A DNA stretch of 64,000 nucleotides from Tritrichomonas musculus (taxonomy: Eukaryota; Parabasalia; Tritrichomonadida; Tritrichomonadidae): assembly GCA_039105265.1 (NCBI GenBank), contig JAPFFF010000039.1:620001-684000 (forward strand), written 5' to 3'. Positions within the stretch are counted from its first letter, which is position 1; every line of letters begins with the position of its first letter. Position numbers and translations under genes: made by a program. The notes beneath the pieces are model-generated. The model was not told where the DNA came from, did not search any database, and worked only from the letters and a program-made list of their open reading frames with translations. This document shows positions 47,740 to 57,875 of the stretch, in pieces.

Positions 47740-49671
47740 TTATAAATTAATATTTCGTGGGATCATCAATATTTCAATTTCAAAATTAAAATAATAATCA
47801 ATGAATGGTTGCAATTTAGATTTTTCTGGAATTTCAACAATTTTAATGGTACTTCTAGTGTTGTCTTTGGTAATAAATGCATATATAGATGTTTTTGAAA
47901 CATTTTTCGGAATAACAATACTTTCAATCATTGTTCCTGTAAATGCATTTTCTCCAATACTTTTTAGTTTTGAATTTTCGTCAAAAATTACTTTTCGAAG
48001 ATTTTTACAAGAAAAAAATGCATACTCTCCAATGATTTCGAGTTTTGAATTATCTTCAAAAATAACTTTTCGAAGATTTTCGCATTCATAAAAAGCGTAT
48101 TGGGAGATGATTTTGATATTTGATGAAATTATAGCTTCTTCAATGTCACGTCTTGCAAATAAAATAACATCAAAATTGTCACTTTTTTCATCTGTTTTAC
48201 AAAGTAAATATTTATTGTCTTTATATTGGAATCTATCATTCAGTGGCGAAATTATGATGTTTCGTAATTCATTCATACCACAAAAGCATCCTTCTTTTAT
48301 TTTTCTTAAATTTGCTGGAATAAAAAATTCTTCGATTGGCGATTCGTAAAATGCATCTTCTCCAATGATTTCGAGTTTTGAATTCTCTTCAAATTTGACT
48401 TCTCGAAGATTGCTGCAATAGAAAAATGCATTGTCAGATATTTCAGAAACACTTGATGGAATACAAATACTTTCAATTGTTGGAACTGAAAATGCATATT
48501 TAGAGATGATTTTGATATTTGAAGGAATTGTAATTTCATCAATGTCACGTCTTGCAAATAAAATAACATCAAAATTGTCACTTTTTTCATCTTTTTTGCA
48601 GAGTAAATATTTATCGTCTTTATATTGGAATCTATCATTCGATGGCGAAATTGTGATGCTTTTTAATTCATCCATACCACAAAAGCATCCTTCTTTTATT
48701 TTTCTTAAATTTGCTGGAATAAAAAATTCTTCAATCACCGAATCGCCAAATACTTCTTCTCCAATGATTTCGAGTTTTGAATTCTCTTCAAATTTGACTT
48801 CTCGAAGGTTGCTGCAATAGAAAAATGCATTGTCAGATATTTCAGAAACACTTGATGGAATGCAAATACTTTCAATTGCTGAAAGTGCAAATGCTTTTTC
48901 TCCAATGATTTCGAGTTCTGAATTATCTTCAAAAATAACTTTTCGAAGATTTTGGCATTCATAAAAAGCGTATTTGGAGATGACTTTGATATTTGATGGA
49001 ATTATAGCTTTTTCAATGTCGCGTCTTGCAAATAAAATAACATCAAAATTGTCACTTTTTTCATCTGTTTTACAAAGCAAATATTTATCGTCTTTATATT
49101 GAAATCTATCATTCGATGGCGAAATTATGATGTTTCGTAATTCATTCATACCACAAAAGCATCCTTCTTTTATTTCTCTCAAATTTTCTGGAAGAAAAAT
49201 GCTTACAACGTTTGAATATTTAAATGCATCTTTATAAAATGTGTGAACTGCGGAATTTTCTTCAAATTGAAGTGTATCTTGTATATAGTTGCATTTGATA
49301 ACTCTTGTGACTAAATAGCTTTCGCCGTTGTGTTGAATTGTTCGTGGGATTATAAGTGTATTAAATGGCTCATCATTGAATAATGCTGCTTCTTTTTTCT
49401 TATAATTGATTTTGAAATAAGCTTCTTCTTCATTACAAACTTCAGCACCTAATAAAGTTTCAAATAATTCAAAATCATTATTTTTAATTGAATCAAATAT
49501 ATCTTCTTTTATTTCTTCATATCGGCGTATACTATCAATTTCATTATATTCTGTTAAAATTTTTTGAATTTCTCGTCTTTTTTCTTCTTCCAATTCCAAT
49601 TTGGATCTTATTTCTTCAATCAACAAATTATTTATATGCTGTTTTAATGAAGCTAATTTTTGTTTTTCCAT
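47740..49671 (-). CDS. BspA-like leucine-rich-repeat protein
   Basis: A 643-residue protein. An N-terminal charged helix (residues 1-55) is followed by LRR_5 repeats of BspA type (IPSNIKVISKYAFYECQNLR, CIPSSVSEISDNAF, NSKLEIIGE). Three larger blocks repeat, each with an IKEGCFCGM-D/N-EL start, then SPSNDRFQYKDDKYLLCK, TDEKSDNFDVILFARRDI and IPSNIK-I-ISKYAF. The blocks are nearly identical, so they arose by recent internal duplication. There is no signal peptide or membrane segment at either end, unlike surface BspA proteins. It may be cytosolic or non-classically secreted. BspA-like proteins in trichomonads are thought to mediate adhesion or binding of proteins; the specific role here is unknown. 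It is head to head with the VIT/vWA gene. Confidence 0.88.
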   Translation of the reverse strand: MEKQKLASLKQHINNLLIEEIRSKLELEEEKRREIQKILTEYNEIDSIRRYEEIKEDIFDSIKNNDFELFETLLGAEVCNEEEAYFKINYKKKEAALFNDEPFNTLIIPRTIQHNGESYLVTRVIKCNYIQDTLQFEENSAVHTFYKDAFKYSNVVSIFLPENLREIKEGCFCGMNELRNIIISPSNDRFQYKDDKYLLCKTDEKSDNFDVILFARRDIEKAIIPSNIKVISKYAFYECQNLRKVIFEDNSELEIIGEKAFALSAIESICIPSSVSEISDNAFFYCSNLREVKFEENSKLEIIGEEVFGDSVIEEFFIPANLRKIKEGCFCGMDELKSITISPSNDRFQYKDDKYLLCKKDEKSDNFDVILFARRDIDEITIPSNIKIISKYAFSVPTIESICIPSSVSEISDNAFFYCSNLREVKFEENSKLEIIGEDAFYESPIEEFFIPANLRKIKEGCFCGMNELRNIIISPLNDRFQYKDNKYLLCKTDEKSDNFDVILFARRDIEEAIISSNIKIISQYAFYECENLRKVIFEDNSKLEIIGEYAFFSCKNLRKVIFDENSKLKSIGENAFTGTMIESIVIPKNVSKTSIYAFITKDNTRSTIKIVEIPEKSKLQPFIDYYFNFEIEILMIPRNINL

Positions 49672-49837
49672 TTTTCAAAAAAAGACGATCATTTTATACT
49701 CAATTTAGAAATTTCCAATCTGAAATTTTTTCTCTCAATCTTTTGACATTTACATGCTTTGAAACCTTATTTTTCAAAGGATTTATTCAAAAAGTTTATT
49801 GTAAAATTTTTAAAATTTTACTCATTTTTAAAGAAAA
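49672..49837. promoter_or_regulatory. Divergent promoter with initiator-like motif
   Basis: 166 bp between two head-to-head starts. On the plus side TCATTTTTA (49822-49830) lies just before the ATG at 49838 and fits the TCA-Y-T-W trichomonad initiator. Confidence 0.5.
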
Positions 49838-52102
49838 ATGGTATTTGGAACCTGCTGCATCTTAATTGATGATCATATTAAAAGTATGAACACAAAATCA
49901 GTTAAAATTGAAGGTGTTCAACGTGGTTTACTTGTTAACTTTGAAGTTACACAAACATTTATTCATACTGAAAAAGAAGCTAAAGAAGTAAGCTATGTTT
50001 TCCCCAACGATCTCAAAATATGCATATATGATACAACATTTGTAGTAGGAGACGAAATTATCAAGCCAAAACTTCAATCCAAAGATGAAGCTAAAAAAAC
50101 ATATGATGAAGCTGTTGATGCAGGCCATACTGCTGTTTTAGGCATAAATATTGGCTATGGGATGACACAATTCAAACTTGGCAACGTTCAGCCTGAAACA
50201 GAATGCAAAGTAATATTAAAATTAGCATTTACAGGACACATCACCAAAGAAAAGTCATTTTTTGTTAAATTTCCAATTGATGTTTACACGCCGTCAGGCT
50301 CTCGAGGATGTCTTGATATTAATTCCTCAGAATTTTCATTCAAACTTCAAAGTGACCCCGAAAAAGTGACAAAAGTGACCTCAAATGTCAAAAATTCGAA
50401 ATTTGATTCAAATTCCAAACTTTTCTCAATAATTGACAAAATTGAAAACGACAAAAACGAGAAGTCAATTATTCTTACATTTGAGACCAAAGAAGCATTC
50501 AAAAGTTCATGTTTTATAAGTCCAACAGACTCAGTCAATTTTGACGGTTGTTGCATTTCAATATCACCGAATCTTCAAGAAAGTGAAGACACGAACTCAG
50601 AATTTGTCTTTGTTGTTGATTGCAGCGGCTCGATGGGCGGCAATTCAATTAAGAAAGCTTCAGAATGTCTCGAATTCTTCATCAAGTCACTTCCAGAAGG
50701 TTCCTTCTTCAATGTTGTTTGTTTTGGCTCTAGATTTGAGAAACTTTTTGACAGTTCTGTTTCTTACAACGATCAAACGTTAGAAAAAGCTGTTGCTTTG
50801 GCGACCAATTTGAAAGCCAATCTTGGAGGGACGAACATATATTCGCCTCTCGAAAGCATCTATTCTGAGAAGTGCGAGCATGGCCAGCGCCAAATCTTCA
50901 TAATGACTGATGGAGAAGTCTCCGATGTTGAGCAAGTTCTTGATCTTATTTCGAGCCATTCTAATGAGAACAGATGCTTCACAATCGGCATTGGTCGTGG
51001 CTGTGACGCGGGCCTTGTTGAAGGCATTGCAAACGCTTCTGGCGGCATCAGTGATTTTGTGCAAGAAGGCGATTCAATCAGTGAAAAAGTTATTCCTCAA
51101 TTGCAGTCTTCTCTTCATCCTTCTGTTACTTCTCTTGAGATCCACATTGAAGGCGAAGAAAACGATTCATTCGAAGTCTCTCCATATCCACTTCCTCCAG
51201 TCAATGCAAAAGGATCAACTGTTGTTTTCCTTCGTCAAAAGAAGCGCGAGAATGCATTCGAAGGCGGAATCTTGATCACTGGGAATTATGGAAAAGAAAG
51301 CGTTGAGATTCCAATAGAAGAGTCTCAAAGATTGGCCAATGTTGAAGAAGACAAGTTTGGTTGTTCAAGCGGAAGAAATATTGGAAAAGCTATCGTTCCT
51401 CTCTTTGCCTTCTCAATTCTTCAGAGGCTCGAGCGAAAGAGAAACATTTCAGATGAGGAAAAGGCAAGAGCAATTGAATTGAGCATTTCAAGCAATGTCC
51501 TCTGTAAGTACACTGGATTTGTTGGAATGACTGAGCAACAAGTTGTTCATCAAAATTATAGGGCATGTGGCGGATGTTGTGCAGCACCAATGATGATGAA
51601 TTGTTGTTGTTGTCGTTGTGCAGCACCAATGGCATTTAGTCGTCCTGGTCATGGATCAGGGAGAGGTAGTCGTCATCCACCACCAAAGACGCATGAACGT
51701 ATTGAAAAAAATAGCAAATGTTGTGCTGCGCATCATTTGGTTAATTATGAAATGGAAGCTGGTTCATGCTCAACAAGTAATGAAGTTAAGTATCCGACCA
51801 AATATGAACTCATTTCACTCACACGCTATCAAAAAGCTGGCGGCTTCTGGGATGATTTGGATGCTGTAAAAAGTATAACTGGAATATCTGTCGAACACAT
51901 TGATGTGAATCTTCCTGATAAAGATGATGAACGAAGATGCATCGCAACAATTGTGGCAATTGCAGCAATGAGAGCTTATTCACCCGATGAAAAGAACTCG
52001 TGGGGAATGATTGAACAAAAAGCACTCGCATGGCTAAAGAAGACATTACCTAATGTCAATATTGAGCAGGCCATTTCGCAAGTTCAATCAAAAGCGAAAT
52101 AA
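49838..52102 (+). CDS. VIT and von Willebrand A domain protein
   Basis: A 754-residue protein. Residues 1-150 are a VIT (vault/inter-alpha-trypsin inhibitor) domain (FEVTQTFIHTEKEAKEVSYV, then DEAKKTYDEAVDAGHTAVL). Residues about 255-430 are a vWA domain with an intact MIDAS: DCSGSMGG (Asp261), GGTNIYSP and MTDGEVSD. A linker with LQRLERKR and EEKARAIELS leads to a Cys-rich segment (GGCCAAPMMMNCCCCRCAAP). The C-terminus has a helical domain (YQKAGGFWDDLDAVKSITGI, W-L-K-K-T) like the end of slime-mould and PARP4-like VIT-vWA proteins. No signal peptide is present, so it is likely cytoplasmic, unlike secreted ITIH proteins. Metal-dependent binding is expected; partners are unknown. Moderate G+C and good codon use argue that it is active. 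Confidence 0.92.
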   Translation: MVFGTCCILIDDHIKSMNTKSVKIEGVQRGLLVNFEVTQTFIHTEKEAKEVSYVFPNDLKICIYDTTFVVGDEIIKPKLQSKDEAKKTYDEAVDAGHTAVLGINIGYGMTQFKLGNVQPETECKVILKLAFTGHITKEKSFFVKFPIDVYTPSGSRGCLDINSSEFSFKLQSDPEKVTKVTSNVKNSKFDSNSKLFSIIDKIENDKNEKSIILTFETKEAFKSSCFISPTDSVNFDGCCISISPNLQESEDTNSEFVFVVDCSGSMGGNSIKKASECLEFFIKSLPEGSFFNVVCFGSRFEKLFDSSVSYNDQTLEKAVALATNLKANLGGTNIYSPLESIYSEKCEHGQRQIFIMTDGEVSDVEQVLDLISSHSNENRCFTIGIGRGCDAGLVEGIANASGGISDFVQEGDSISEKVIPQLQSSLHPSVTSLEIHIEGEENDSFEVSPYPLPPVNAKGSTVVFLRQKKRENAFEGGILITGNYGKESVEIPIEESQRLANVEEDKFGCSSGRNIGKAIVPLFAFSILQRLERKRNISDEEKARAIELSISSNVLCKYTGFVGMTEQQVVHQNYRACGGCCAAPMMMNCCCCRCAAPMAFSRPGHGSGRGSRHPPPKTHERIEKNSKCCAAHHLVNYEMEAGSCSTSNEVKYPTKYELISLTRYQKAGGFWDDLDAVKSITGISVEHIDVNLPDKDDERRCIATIVAIAAMRAYSPDEKNSWGMIEQKALAWLKKTLPNVNIEQAISQVQSKAK

Positions 52103-52462
52103 TAAACAATTTTGCATTAAAGTAAAAAGAAATACAAAATTTAGATTTAATTATCTTTTTATAAACTTTTTTTTTTTTTAAATCTTCAATCATCGAATTC
52201 TACATGTTTATTCTTATAAACAATGGATAACGCTTTTTATAATATAAAAATTGCTTTTTTTTGCCACAATTTCACCCGGCTTTTCTAATAAAGGACAAAC
52301 ACACAGATTTTTTTCGAAAGAAATTCAAAAATATTTTGAAATGAGAATTCTTTTATTCCAAAAACTGGTCATTGACAATTTAAAGTCTAGTAAATAAGAT
52401 TGGTGCTAGGTTTTACGGTCCAGACGAGTTTTCATAGAAAAAGCCATAAAACTATCAATATC

Positions 52463-52494
<32 letters not shown>

Positions 52495-52921
52495 TTTGAG
52501 CTTGACACTTTTTCTTTTTCAGAGTATCTCTGAATTTCTTGCATGAAGCCTGGGAAACTTTTGAATGGATTTCTATGACAATTTAAAAAGTTTGCCCCAA
52601 GCTAATTGAATCCGACTTTTAACATATTTCTTCCTTTAAAATTTCAATTTCAATTTTTTTTTTTTTTTTTTTAAATTTCCAAATGATGGTGATGTGTTGC
52701 CATCAAATCTTTTCTGAAAAAGTGATAATTGATAGGACAACTTTTTATTCTTTTGGTTTTGTTGCTTTCTTCGTACTGAACTCTGCAGATATCTAAAAAA
52801 TCATAGAAAAATAATATAACTGCCAATTACCACTTTTTCAGAATTGAGAGATAACTTTTCAAAAGAAAAAATTGAATGAAAAATTCCAAAAAAGTTTCCA
52901 TTTTTAGATTTACCAAAAATA
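52103..52921. other. Intergenic region with long T-tracts
   Basis: Lies between two plus-strand genes. Contains T-tracts of about 30 nt (near 52466-52494) and about 18 nt (near 52655). No open frame. The promoter for the next gene should lie at the right end. Confidence 0.45.
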
Positions 52922-54175
52922 ATGGAAAGCGATGATATATTAAAGTTTGTTTTATGTTCTGGAGAAGAATTTGCAATTTCTCCTCAATCATCTAGATTAA
53001 ATGATATTCGCCCAGACATATTTCGAAAATTGAATTTAGAGAAACAATACAAAGTTGAATCTAACGTTTGTAAAGAATCTTTTTTGCAATTTTTAAAGTA
53101 TTTAACTGATGGAAAACAACCAATTATTACAGAATCCAATCGGCCAGACCTTTTTATTTTAAGTGAAGAATTCCAAATAATGAAAAATATTTTTTATCAA
53201 AAGCGCATTGACTATTTACATAGTATTAAGCTCCTCCAAGATGAAACAACAGATAACAAATCTCAAATTGAAGATTTTATTTCATTAAATTTAGATGAAT
53301 ATCTAGTAAATGTTGGAGACAAATTACTTGATTTACCAATTACTATATTATACAATATATTGAACAACCAAAGAAGAAATTTGACCCAACATAATTTATG
53401 CTATAATTTAATCAAACAAAAATATGATAAAAATCATAATTTAAATATTTTTTCACTTTTACCAAGTCTCGATGGGAAAAAATTAAGTGAAGAAAATCTC
53501 AATGATTCTATCTCCTCTCAAGAATTTAGATTAGGATTCATTGTTAAAATTGAGTATTCAATTATTTTGGATCTTAAAAAAGAAATAGAACAACATAAAA
53601 AAGAACTAAAAACTGTTTCGGAACAACATAAAAAAGAAATAAAAAAAATTTCAGAACAAATTTTGGAATTAAAAAATTCATTACCTAATCAAAACCAAGG
53701 TGAACCGGGTCAAATTGCTGTTTTAAATCAACAAAAGAATGGATACATCTGGAAAATTCCTCCGTTTTCTATATGCTTTAAAGCATGTCTTACTAATCAT
53801 GCAAAATCATTTAATTTTGGGAATTTTCAATGGGGCAATTCAATTCCTCTTAATAAAGTTATTTATGATTCAAATAATGCATTCGATGTAAACAAACATG
53901 TATACAAAATTCCAGTTGCTGGAAAATGGTTGTTTTTTGGCCAGGTGCAGAATAATGAAGCAATAAATAATGGTACTCTTCATGTTGGCATATTAATTAA
54001 TGGAATTAGCATATGCCAAAATGGTTTTAAGAAAGATATAAAACAACTTGACTTACTTTCCTGTAGTGGTGAAGTAGAATGCCGAGAAGGTGATCTTATA
54101 TATCTTCATACTTATCATAAAACAGAATTTCATTTTCAAAATACGTATTTACAAGGATTTTGCATATCTACTTGA
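52922..54175 (+). CDS. BTB-BACK-coiled-coil protein with C1q-like C-terminus
   Basis: A 417-residue protein. Residues about 5-110 are BTB-like (ILKFVLCSGEEFAISPQSSR, ESFLQFLKYLTDGKQ). Residues 120-215 are BACK-like (LDEYLVNVGDKLLDLPITIL, YNILNNQRRNL). A coiled coil with two E-Q-H-K-K-E-L/I repeats spans about 220-258. After a G-E-P-G-Q linker, residues about 280-417 look like a C1q/TNF jelly roll: IPLNKVIYDSNNAFDVNKHV, YKIPVAGKWLFFGQVQ, LHVGILINGISICQNG, LLSCSGEVECREGDLIYLHT and YLQGFCIS. This matches the C1q order A-Y-D-x-x-x-x-x-F-x-x-P-x-x-G, L-x-x-N-G and L-x-x-G-D-x-V-x-L. C1q domains are normally extracellular and trimeric. A trimer fused to a BTB-like head without a signal peptide is unusual. 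The assignment is by eye. Confidence 0.75.
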   Translation: MESDDILKFVLCSGEEFAISPQSSRLNDIRPDIFRKLNLEKQYKVESNVCKESFLQFLKYLTDGKQPIITESNRPDLFILSEEFQIMKNIFYQKRIDYLHSIKLLQDETTDNKSQIEDFISLNLDEYLVNVGDKLLDLPITILYNILNNQRRNLTQHNLCYNLIKQKYDKNHNLNIFSLLPSLDGKKLSEENLNDSISSQEFRLGFIVKIEYSIILDLKKEIEQHKKELKTVSEQHKKEIKKISEQILELKNSLPNQNQGEPGQIAVLNQQKNGYIWKIPPFSICFKACLTNHAKSFNFGNFQWGNSIPLNKVIYDSNNAFDVNKHVYKIPVAGKWLFFGQVQNNEAINNGTLHVGILINGISICQNGFKKDIKQLDLLSCSGEVECREGDLIYLHTYHKTEFHFQNTYLQGFCIST

Positions 54176-54399
54176 AATAAAAATTCAAAATTTATTTTAT
54201 TGTCTTTGTTCGATTTTGGTCGAATCTTTTTTTTTTTATTTTTAGGCTTAAGATAATTAAATATAAAATAGAATTTATATAATGAAATAAATTAAAATTA
54301 TATAATTAAACTGGTATTCTAATTTGACATTATAACAAGCATCAAACATTTTTAATTTAGAATGATTTTTTGAAAAGTATGCTATAATATCATCAAAAA

Positions 54400-54565
54400 A
54401 TAAATACCGATGTTTTACTGAAAGTTTCACTTCATTTCCGGTAACATTTCTCCCGGTAAATCGGTAAGTGTACTGGTATTACCATATACTGGCAGTTTTT
54501 AAGGTAATACCTGTACGGTAGAGAACGTTTAAATGTTTATCGATTAGTAACGGTAACCATCCCTG
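54400..54565. mobile_element. Solo hAT terminal fragment
   Basis: The sequence ends GTAACCATCCCTG (54553-54565), the inverse of a CAGGGATGGTTAC hAT terminus and the same style as the 27.3-kb MITE. Just inside are several GGTAATACC/GGTATTACC/GGTAA words, typical subterminal hAT repeats. No matching left end was found nearby, so it is a single end or a very diverged MITE. Confidence 0.45.
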
Positions 54566-54699
54566 CAATAGAATGAAATAAAATCATATCTACCCTATTT
54601 CTAAGTATAATTTGCTTTTTATATTTTTGAAAGAGTAAATTGAATACTTTACAATATTTTGACAATATTCAAAAATTTAAAATTTTTTATTCATTCCCA

Positions 54700-55857
54700 A
54701 TGAGTGAACAATCGTTCTTTACTGAAATGAAAACTATTGAAGAAAGTCTTCTAAATTTTATTGAAAGTGAAGACAAAGCAAAAGAAAATTATCAGCATTT
54801 AATTAAACTATTTAATGATCAAAAAATACAAGAAAACGAGCATAAGCTCAATGCCATGCTTCATTTAATTAGCAAAATTTGCAATCATCATCGTTGTCCT
54901 AATTTTTATGACAAAATACATCAAATTCTCCAATTTTTCAAACCGCATATTTTAAATAATTTCACAAACTTGGAAATTTTCAGAATTTTTATTGATAACA
55001 AGCTCCTTCTTTTATATCTTTTTGAAGAAAAGTACATTGTAATGGACGACCGCATTGCTTCTGAGTTTAGGAAATCATATTTTTTTTCCACAGATTATCA
55101 TAATTTTTTTCAACCCGAGCTTTTACCTTTTCTGAAGACACAAGAACATAGCATTTATGATCATCGTGATTCTAAAATCAATCTTAAAGAATTTATGGTT
55201 TCATTTGAAAATGATGAAGAAAAAAGTGAATTTTATAAAAATCGAAGAATTGGAGAAAATAATGATAAAATATGCGAACTAATTCGAAATGATTCCCTTG
55301 ATGATTTTATTATTTATATCAATAAATTAAACATATCACCATCAAGCTATATCAAAAATTCAATTTTTGAAACAAATTCTTTTTTATTACATCAAGAAGA
55401 GGAAGATGAATCAGTTACGTTTATTGAATACGCTGCCTTTTTTGGCGCAATTCAAATTGTCAAATATTTGATAGCAAATAATGTTAACTCAAACAGATTA
55501 TTGTTGTTTGCAATTCATTCAAATAATTATGAATTAATTCAGATGCTTGAAACAGATTCTACAGATTACAAAGAAATTTTTGATATGGCAATTCAATGTC
55601 ATCATAATGAAGTTGCAAATTATATAAAAACTAACCATTTAGAAAATGATGGCGAAATAGATGATGATTCTTTCAAAAATTGTCTCAAAAATTATAATTT
55701 TTCTTTTATACAGCCAAAAAAAATTGATATAAAATACTTGGAAGCTCTTTGCTTGTACGATTATTCATATGTACTTGATATTATTTTAAAAACAAACAAT
55801 ATCGATGTAAATGATATGATTGTTTTAAAATTTTATAATTTTTCAATACTGTTTTAA
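54700..55857 (+). CDS. Ankyrin-repeat protein, N-terminal part
   Basis: The start at MSEQSFFTEMKTIEESLLNF is chosen because an initiator-like TCATTCCC sits directly before its ATG; the longer frame begins with TTG at 54640. Residues 1-180 are the helical N-terminal region typical of trichomonad ankyrin proteins, with LFEEKYIVMDDRIASEFRKS. Diverged ankyrin-type units follow: GENNDKICELIRNDSLDDFI, VTFIEYAAFFGAIQIVKYLI, LLLFAIHSNNYELIQMLE and IKYLEALCLYDYSYVLDIIL. The frame ends at a stop just after IDVND. Downstream lie further ankyrin repeats on the same strand as separate islands, so this is either exon 1 of a multi-exon gene or the head of a disrupted one. Confidence 0.75.
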   Translation: MSEQSFFTEMKTIEESLLNFIESEDKAKENYQHLIKLFNDQKIQENEHKLNAMLHLISKICNHHRCPNFYDKIHQILQFFKPHILNNFTNLEIFRIFIDNKLLLLYLFEEKYIVMDDRIASEFRKSYFFSTDYHNFFQPELLPFLKTQEHSIYDHRDSKINLKEFMVSFENDEEKSEFYKNRRIGENNDKICELIRNDSLDDFIIYINKLNISPSSYIKNSIFETNSFLLHQEEEDESVTFIEYAAFFGAIQIVKYLIANNVNSNRLLLFAIHSNNYELIQMLETDSTDYKEIFDMAIQCHHNEVANYIKTNHLENDGEIDDDSFKNCLKNYNFSFIQPKKIDIKYLEALCLYDYSYVLDIILKTNNIDVNDMIVLKFYNFSILF

Positions 55858-56141
55858 ATTAACTTTTCTTTTTAATTCAATTCCATTTCAATTTTTTCAA
55901 TAACATTTCTCTTATATTTTTTTTTTATGAAATTTTATTTTTAATCATTTTATAGTATAATTTTAAAATTGAGTTTTAATAATATTTTTAGAAATACTTT
56001 TAAAGGTATTTTAAATTTTTTTTAATTATATTTTATTTTATTATTTGATTATATTTTATTCAAATATTTCAATCGTAGAATTTTAATTCAAATATTTCAA
56101 TTCAATTCTAAATTATTAATTTTTATACTATTTTTAAAATA
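55858..56141. other. Spacer after the first ankyrin block
   Basis: AT-rich, built of TTTTAATTCAA and CAAATATTTCAAT words that recur in the later ankyrin spacers. No frame. Confidence 0.4.
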
Positions 56142-57869
56142 AAGAAGTGTCTGAAAAAAAAATGGCCCAAGATTTTAGAAATTCCTTTATACCATGTAAT
56201 ATTTATATGTTTAACAAGTTGTTGGTCAAATATTGAGCATATTCCTCTGTTCAATTTCGAGAAACAATAAAATCAAATCTGATCAATTATTGAAGTTTTT
56301 TAAAGATTGATTAAATTAATAAATGTTTTCATTTATAGTATTGTTTATTAACTATGATTATATATTTTTATTAAAATAAAATTCAAGTATAAACTAGATA
56401 TTTTTATTTTTTTAAAAAATTTCAAAAGGCAAACGTTTTTAAAAAGATTGAGATTGCCCAGGTTTGAAAGACCCTATTTTTAATCTTCATCATATTGTAT
56501 TCTATTATATTTAATTAATTGTTTTTTTGTAATTTGCTTCTGATAAAGAAAAAAAAAGAATTATTAAAAATTTTTAAATAAAAAATTAACGTCTTGCCTC
56601 AATTATTTCAAAGTATCACTGAATTTTTTCAAGCATCTTTAAGAAAATTAAAAAAAATATGAATAACAAAGAGAAATCTCTCAAGGATTTTAAAATAAAT
56701 AGGTTAAATGTTCTTTTTTATGTTTTTATAATAAGTATACAAGAAGATATTTACTTTCAAATAGCACAAAATTACTATGAAGATAATTCTTTAAAACATT
56801 AATTGTGAATATTTATTTTTAACATTTAAAAATTAAGACTCACTAATTATATCTCATTAATATGATATTTATGTGAATTAACTTATTATTTTTTTATTAG
56901 GATCAATACTTGTGAATGTCCATTGACAATGAAAATGACATTTTTCCAACCATTATTTCGGTTTATTGTGCTTTTAGAATTATCATATTAGTTAATATTA
57001 AAATTCTTATTTGGAAGCTAATTCAAAGAAAGTAATATTGTAAAAAAAAATCAAATAATGGTATCGATCCCCTAACGAAGCTTGTTCAAAGGTATGATAA
57101 CCTTGTTGATTTGTTTTGAAATGTAAGAATCATTATTTCACCTTGGGAATAAGAGATTTATGTTTATCAAATTTATATAAAAATTTTTTCAAATATTAAT
57201 AATTAATATTTTTCTCAGAATTAAACAGAGATTTTTATTAAATAATTTGTAAATAAAACATTTTAGAATTTATTTTAATAAATAATTTGGCTGTGTATGA
57301 AAATCTTGGGCCAATTTTTCTAAAAATGTTAATAAATTTGTTCATATAAAACTCGTTTTTAAATTTTCTAAAAGATGCTTGAAAAAATTCAGTGATACTT
57401 TGAAATAATTGAGGCAAGACGTTAATTTTTTATTTAAAAATTTTTAATAATTCTTTTTTTTTCTTTATCAGAAGCAAATTACAAAAAAACAATTAATTAA
57501 ATATAATAGAATACAATATGATGAAGATTAAAAATAGGGTCTTTCAAACCTGGGCAATCTCAATCTTTTTAAAAACGTTTGCCTTTTGAAATTTTTTAAA
57601 AAAATAAAAATATCTAGTTTATACTTGAATTTTATTTTAATAAAAATATATAATCATAGTTAATAAACAATATTATAAATGAAAACATTTATTAATTTAA
57701 TCAATCTTTAAAAAACTTCAATAATTGATCAGATTTGATTTTATTGTTTCTCGAAATTGAACAGAGGAATATGCTCAATATTTGACCAACAACTTGTTAA
57801 ACATATAAATATTTTCTGGTATCAATTATATCCTGAAAACTAGAACAGAAAAAATTTCGAACACTTCTT
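56142..57869. mobile_element. Fold-back element with about 0.5-kb inverted arms (1728 bp)
   Basis: The arms (about 56142-56650 and 57350-57869) are inverted copies, nearly identical over most of their length. For example GGCAAACGTTTTTAAAAAGA (left) and GTTTGCCTTTTGAAATTTTT (right) are parts of matching blocks. The outer tips AAGAAGTGT and ACACTTCTT are flanked by AAAATA on both sides (56136-56141, 57870-57875), a 6-bp target duplication. The tip regions diverge more than the arms. An extra inverted pair, ATGGCCCAAGATTTT near the left tip and AAAATCTTGGGCCA near 57301, suggests a nested or rearranged history. The central 0.7 kb has no open frame. The superfamily is unclear. Confidence 0.7.
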
Positions 57870-57875
57870 AAAATA

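Noticed and set aside
57060-57130. tRNA-like stretch in the core of the fold-back element
   Set aside because: A 7-bp outer stem and two small hairpins can be drawn, but the T-arm and anticodon stem do not form properly and the position inside a repeat makes chance more likely.
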